A DNA stretch of 64,000 bases, from NCBI RefSeq assembly GCF_932526225.1, contig NC_064041.1:1376699-1440698 (forward strand), given 5' to 3'. This DNA is from Nematostella vectensis. Taxonomy: Eukaryota > Cnidaria > Anthozoa > Actiniaria > Edwardsiidae. Made by a program: the position numbers and the translations under genes. Shown one piece after another: positions 59,401-64,000 of this stretch. Under the pieces are notes generated by a model. The model was not told the DNA's origin. It saw only the letters and a program-made list of their open reading frames with translations, and did not search any database. The stretch's first letter is position 1; the number at the start of each line of letters is the position of its first letter.

Positions 59401-62400
59401 CGTGGGAAAATTACGAATATCTCGCCAGCGATTTGCTGTTCATCAGCCAAACTTGGGACAAGTAATGTATAACGGTAGATGGACAAGTCATCAACTATAA
59501 CTTTATTCGCTTGTAAGGATCACTGATTCCACATGAAACTTAGCAATATTTTGGGGGTCGTTGCTTTTGGGGTAGTAGCTTTTGGAGTCACAGGTTTTAG
59601 GTTTTTGGTTTTAGGTTTTAGGTCTTCGTTTTGTAGACACCCCGTTTCTCGGATGAAAGTTACACGTTACCTCTTGTGACTTGTGACTTGGATCGTCGGA
59701 AAAATACATTTTAACCCTAAGGGATAGCACCTTGGGTGGGGTCAACAGAAATATTTACCCCAAAGAGATAGCGAATTGGGTGTGGTAGAGATAATTTTTT
59801 TTACCCGAAGAGATAGCAGAATCGGAAAAACCGTCAAAACGTAAGAAATGGCAGTTGGTCGAAATATAGAACGATCATCCCCGTCTACTTTTCTGGAGAG
59901 TCCCCCCCCCCCCCCGGGCTTGCGACTGTGACGACTTCAGCGTTACTTTGGCTTGGTAAAGAGTTATTACTGTTCTTGATAAAAGTTTCAAGAATGAGTT
60001 TCTTGAAACATGGGCCGAACAGCCATGTATACAACGAAACAATTCGACTTTCGAAATTCGTATTTACTAAATTCACTTGGAAAATCCGTCTCAAGATTCA
60101 TAAAAAGGTTTCATCAACTTTAAGATAAAGTCTGCGAAATTCCACTAAAATTTCGAATAATTATAACAAAGTCCTAAATGACAACTTGTCAGTGTTCTGT
60201 TTAGAAGTCGGAATCGTAGCCCCTCCTCTTGCAAACCCCAAAGAACACCATTTCTAATAAAAATGTTTTTATTTTTTATTTTTAGTCGCCCTGATACTAT
60301 TGCCAAGACAAGAACTCCTAATCCGCGAAACAAAATAGATTCTATTTATCAACACAATGTGGGATTACCTGACGTTTTCTCATTGTCTGACTTTCTTTAC
60401 AGATGGCATTTCAATAAGTCACTTATAAAGATTAATCTGTCCAGAGGATCGCATTACACGAGACCTTTTGCCCTGAGGCGACACGCTGTAAACAAACCGA
60501 ACTCCAGCGCGTTGTTAACCGGCAAAAGCATGCTTTCATTCTTCGTCCCATTTTCCTATATTAAGCCCCTATATGTCTAACACCCCACATAGATACTTTC
60601 CTAGAGTAACAACATGAGTTCTAGTACGTTCGAGTGTGAAGGTCTGGATTTCGACTCGGATTTGTTGCAGAGGTTTCAAGTGGAGATTTCTGAACGAGAC
60701 CGGCAGATAGAGACGCTTCTCGCACAAGTCGAGGCGGATAAGGTGAGCAGTAAACACATGCTGCACAGTCTAAGCTCATCTCTTGGGTGGGTTTAAGGTA
60801 CAAGTACATCCTGATAACTAGACCTCAAAAGAATATCGATCTATCGGGAGTTCGTGTTATTTAGAGCAAGAGTACCTTATATAGAAACAGAAATACTCCG
60901 AGATAACGTTAGGTTCGTGTTAACGAGGGTTTGAGCTGACACGATTATCATTTATTAAAAAAACGTAGGCGATGTCATTGTATTGTAATATTATGTGAAT
61001 TTTCCATATTTTGTGATTCTCGAAAATTAAAAATAAAAACTATTGAGGGCTAAACATTTCAACATTTCAACATTATATTATCTCTCCTCCAGAGCTCTAC
61101 CTTTTATTTACTTTTCCCTTATTTCGCTCATCTGTGGTAGGATCAAGCCATAGCCTTTGACGATCTGAAGAAGACGATGGAGACGACACGTGCGCACCTC
61201 CAGAATCAGCTGCGCACCAAAGAGATGGACATAAATAGGCAGCAGGTCCAGATACGGGTAAGAAGGAGTCCAGCCAAGTTTTTCTGGGAGTGGGGTGGGT
61301 GAAGGAAAAGTAGAAGTTATTGGCGAGGTGGAGAAAGGAATGGATTGATAATGGATGGGTTGGGTGGAGAAAGGATTAGATTGAGAATGGTTGGATGGGG
61401 CGGGGAAAGGAGGTTATTGTGTATTGGAAATCAGCTGGTTTCTGGAGCGCCGATGGAAACCTCAACCGAGAAGAGACAAAAAATCTATTTAGAATCCGCG
61501 CTATTTTACAAGCCATCCGCATTCTTTCTCTTTCATTGACAGAGTATGAACGAACAGCTAGAGCAAAGTCAGCTTGAGGTGGAACATCTTCAGGGATTAT
61601 TAGCAGCTTCTAGGGTAATGGCTTCAGTCTGTTCACATGGTTTCAATTCTCAGTTTGAAGTGTGCTTTAGTAATTTCTTAATGGTAAAGGCCTTAGTATG
61701 CTCAGTTTGAGATATGGCTGTGTTTGTATCAGGGTCATGAGAAAGGGGTTTTGTACTATCAATTCACAAAGTAGGCAAGAAAAGGTTGTGATCGTTTATT
61801 CGGTATTTTTTTATATTCTTTTCTAGGAGAAATCTGCTAGAGAAAAGGAAGCACTAAAAAAAGCTGCAAGGTATGCCACATTGGCTACACATCCATCACA
61901 CATTGGCTACATATCCATCACACATTGGCTACACATCCATCACACATTGGCTACACATCCATCACACATTGGCTACATATCCATCACACATTGGCTACAC
62001 ATCCATCACACATTGGCTACACATCCATCACACATTGGCTACATATCCATCACACATTGGCTACACATCCATCACACATTGGCTACACATCCATCACACA
62101 TTGGCTACACATCCATCACACATTGGCTACATATCCATCACACATTGGCTACATATCCATCACACATTGGCTACATATCCATCACACATTGGCTACATAT
62201 CCATCACACATTGGCTACATATCCATCACACATTGGCTACATATCCATCACACATTGGCTACATATCCATCACACATTGGCTACATATCCATCACACATT
62301 GGCTACATATCCATCACACATTGGCTACATATCCATCACACATTGGCTACATATCCATCACACATTGGCTACATATCCATCACACATTGGCTACATATCC

Positions 62401-63808
62401 ATCACACATTGGCTACATATCCATCACACATTGGCTACATATCCATCACACATTGGCTACACATCCATCACACATTGGCTACATATCCATCACACATTGG
62501 CTACATATCCATCACACATTGGCTACATATCCATCACACATTGGCTACATATCCATCACACATTGGCTACACATCCATCACACATTGGCTACACATCCAT
62601 CACACATTGGCTACATATCCATCACACATTGGCTACACATCCATCACACATTGGCTACACATCCATCACACATTGGCTACATATCCATCACACATTGGCT
62701 ACACATCCATCACACATTGGCTACATATCCATCACACATTGGCTACACATCCATCACACATTGGCTACATATCCATCACACATTGGCTACATATCCATCA
62801 CACATTGGCTACATATCCATCACACATTGGCTACACATCCATCACACATTGGCTACATATCCATCACACATTGGCTACACATCCATCAAACATGGGCTAC
62901 ACATCCATCACACATTGGCTACATATCCATCACACATTGGCTACATATCAGTCACACATTGGCTACATATCAGTCACACAATCGTTACATATTCATAACA
63001 CATCCGTCACACATTCTCTCCTTATCCATCGCACATTCGCCAGGCATTTGTTAAAATCAGTTACACACTCACTAGATATCCATTACACATTCGACACACC
63101 AGTTACACACTCACTACATATCCGTCACACATTCGACACATATCAGTTACACATTCTCTACATACCCGTTACACACTCGTTCATATCCGTGACACTTTAA
63201 CCGTCTACGCTTCTCGTCAAATATCTAAACATTTTATATGGAGTAGTAGCCAAAAGGTGAAGATACTTCTATAATACTACTGCCTCCCCTCCTCCGCAGA
63301 TAAGTATTTTCATCATTACTACGGTTCTGATTTTTAATATGGGCATGCTGCAGGGTACAGAAAGACCGAGTTTTAGAGAGAGACAAAGACATAGAAAACC
63401 TTCAGCAGAAGCTAACGGACAGGGTGAGCACCACTTTACGTGAGAGTAACAAAAGTAGAACTGATCACATCACCACCAGAATGATTGTTGTTAATAAAAA
63501 TGTTATCTCCGTTGCGATGAAGTTTAAATCTTGTCTTTGTTTCTTAAATACTAATACCTCAAACTGAGATCGATTTTGACTTGAATTAACGACTTTTCCG
63601 TTCCGGTAACCGTTGAATTTAGGGTTACACTTTCCAAGTGTCCGCTTTAAGAGAAAATGTTGATTGACAGTATGACAAGGGAGTGCAAATGGATAATATT
63701 TTTGATTTCATGTTTGCAGGAAGTAGCATTGTCAGAAGTTCGCCGAAACGAAGGGTCTGTGAAGCAAGAGAAGGAGAACCTCGAAAGTGATATGTCAACC
63801 CTGAGAAG
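50495..63808 (+). CDS. ODF2: ODF2/cenexin, 5' part (16 coding exons, continues off the window)
   Basis: Coding exons: 50495-50611, 50693-50749, 51174-51257, 51820-51897, 52189-52272, 52907-53002, 55471-55562, 55989-56118, 56289-56420, 56671-56745, 60671-60742, 61141-61257, 61543-61614, 61827-61870, 63354-63423, 63720-63808. All have AG/GT borders and agreeing phases, giving about 469 residues of a protein usually near 800. The start is ATG ATG ACT after an in-frame TAG at 50486. Hallmarks: SVKRVKSASPPFIPAP, KMRNYEKKISSLMNEVGTLK (family KMNRYDKKIDSLMNAVGCLK), LIKKLVEMEMDGKAASEQFL, MLTRQREILLQKLEEFERTN, RFQVEISERDRQIETLLAQV, HLQNQLRTKEMDINR. After about residue 115 it is almost all predicted coiled coil. 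ODF2 scaffolds the subdistal and distal appendages of the mother centriole, is needed for ciliogenesis, and forms sperm-tail outer dense fibres in mammals; here the centriolar role is likelier. Only the 3' part is missing. Confidence 0.95.
53060..53655. mobile_element. Foldback element with ~120-bp imperfect inverted ends (ODF2 intron)
   Basis: The left arm (gcgttgacaacc, gcaaaacagtgactgttgtc, tacttgaaaatgagt, ttctgattggtcaaatacaa) pairs with the right arm read inverted (gcgttgacagct, gcaaaacagcaaccgttgta, tacttgaaaatgagt, ttctgataggacaaatacaa). The interior has a plus frame (53218-53526, 102 residues) without recognisable similarity. Confidence 0.75.
54067..54352. mobile_element. MITE family C, copy 2, expanded by G and C runs
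   Basis: Ends agggagtgtttattaaatac and gtaattaatgaacactccct are inverted counterparts of each other and of the 43730-43881 copy; both copies have aaatcttccc beside the right end. This copy carries a run of about 26 G (54207-54232) and about 19 C (54299-54317). Confidence 0.8.
54372..55430 (+). repeat. 66-bp minisatellite in ODF2 intron, about 16 copies
   Basis: The unit is caatcctactccctccaccc+ttccaacacatattgtatct+atttcaatctcactctcctc+cttgcc, with 63-bp variants. It ends about 40 bp before exon 55471. 66 is divisible by 3, so long frames appear on both strands (372 and 299 residues plus; 230 minus) without being genes. Confidence 0.95.
55661..55935 (+). repeat. About 124-bp degenerate tandem duplication
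   Basis: ggtctcactgt starts at 55661 and 55785; shared landmarks are acattttctta, tgtatccttgttaacggggt, ttccttgtatgag and acagttttgtgg. It lies in the ODF2 intron 55563-55988. Confidence 0.8.
56832..58385 (+). repeat. 46-bp minisatellite in ODF2 intron, about 33 copies
   Basis: The unit is gtgagcccatcactaggagt+gtacaactgtgatataggta+ctatga. Variants: taa/tga before gtgagc, agtgt/agcgt, gataaagg/gatatagg. Each copy offers splice-like signals (a|gtgagc and atatag|gtacta). It starts about 86 bp after the exon ending at 56745. Confidence 0.96.
58485..59644. mobile_element. 1.16-kb inverted-repeat element with 8-bp direct repeat flanks
   Basis: The left end gggtgtctacaaaacgaaga+cctaaaacct is matched inverted by the right end ggtcttcgttttgtagacac+cc; similarity continues inward for about 80 bp. 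tttctcgg occurs just outside both ends (58477-58484 and 59645-59652), an 8-bp target duplication as in hAT elements. Inside are a 129-bp duplication (ccgtgggaaa at 59271 and 59400) and gcaggtcgggt-type repeats at 59065-59145. No transposase frame was recognised. It lies in the ODF2 intron 56746-60670. Confidence 0.82.
59690..59850 (+). repeat. Dispersed repeat family B, copy 2
   Basis: Matches the minus strand of 34440-34740 over about 110 bp (taaccctaagggatagcacc, gtcaacagaaatattta, gggtgtggtagagataat). It is internally repetitive, with gagatagc recurring every 50 bp or so. Confidence 0.7.
61877..62985 (+). repeat. 22-bp minisatellite in ODF2 intron, about 50 copies
   Basis: The unit is cattggctacatatccatca+ca, with a two-state site (acac/atat). 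It starts six bases after the donor of the exon ending at 61870 and decays into related degenerate units up to about 63200. 22 leaves remainder 1 on division by 3, so all three plus frames give the same His/Thr/Ile-rich peptide (up to 439 residues); no gene is claimed. Confidence 0.97.
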
Positions 63809-63822
63809 GTAAAGGAACATTT

Positions 63823-64000
63823 GTAAACCTTGAAAACGAAAATTCAATTTTGCAAAGTCCAGTTGTAAACCTTGAAAACGAACATTCAATTGTGAAGTTC
63901 AGTTGGAAAACTCGAGAACGAAAATTCAATTCTGCAAAGTTCAGTTGGAAACCTTGAAAACGAACATTCAATTCTCCAAAGTCCAGTTGTAAACCTTGTA
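63823..64000 (+). repeat. About 42-bp tandem repeat after the last ODF2 exon in view
   Basis: gtaaaccttgaaaacgaaaa+ttcaattttgcaaagtccag+tt repeats with starts near 63823, 63865, 63905, 63947 and 63989 and runs off the right edge. It begins 14 bases after the donor at 63809. Confidence 0.88.

Noticed and set aside
61873-63200. His/Thr-rich frames of 357-439 residues
   Set aside because: 22-bp intronic minisatellite read identically in three frames.

Overview
This is nuclear DNA from an animal. It contains spliced genes with canonical GT/AG introns and clear animal orthologues (endophilin-B and ODF2/cenexin), together with debris from LINEs, a Penelope-like element, a tyrosine-recombinase element and many short inverted-repeat elements. 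The repeat mix and the recombinase family suggest a cnidarian, perhaps a sea anemone or coral. That placement is inference; the sequence alone does not prove the species.

Layout. 1-13164 is one uninterrupted satellite built from a 22-bp unit that almost lacks T on the + strand; it runs off the left edge and includes a 2.3-kb tandem duplication. 13165-31000 is gene-poor. It holds several unrelated minisatellites (147, 42, 16, 12, 89 and 43 bp), two LINE 3' ends, a decayed tyrosine recombinase, a frameshifted GNAT acetyltransferase, several MITE-like elements, and a Penelope-like GIY-YIG fragment split by a 606-bp element with TTAA target duplications. 31095-35460 (minus) is a chain of six phase-compatible exons of an unrecognised gene whose largest intron holds a 27-bp minisatellite. 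40161-40976 (plus) is a three-exon unrecognised gene encoding about 152 residues, followed by AATAAA.

41656-48935 (minus) is a complete eight-exon endophilin-B gene (359 aa: N-BAR plus SH3). Head-to-head with it, starting near 49.4 kb, is the 5' part of ODF2 (plus; 16 coding exons in view, about 469 residues), which continues past the right edge. The two genes share an upstream interval of about 0.5 kb containing a CCAAT box. Their introns carry minisatellites of about 21, 66, 124, 46, 22 and 42 bp and inverted-repeat elements.

Functionally, endophilin-B is a membrane-curving protein of autophagy and organelle dynamics. ODF2 is a coiled-coil scaffold of mother-centriole appendages and sperm-tail fibres. 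Their adjacency may only reflect a shared promoter. All exon limits were read by eye from splice signals, reading phase and remembered family sequence; no alignment or transcript data were available.
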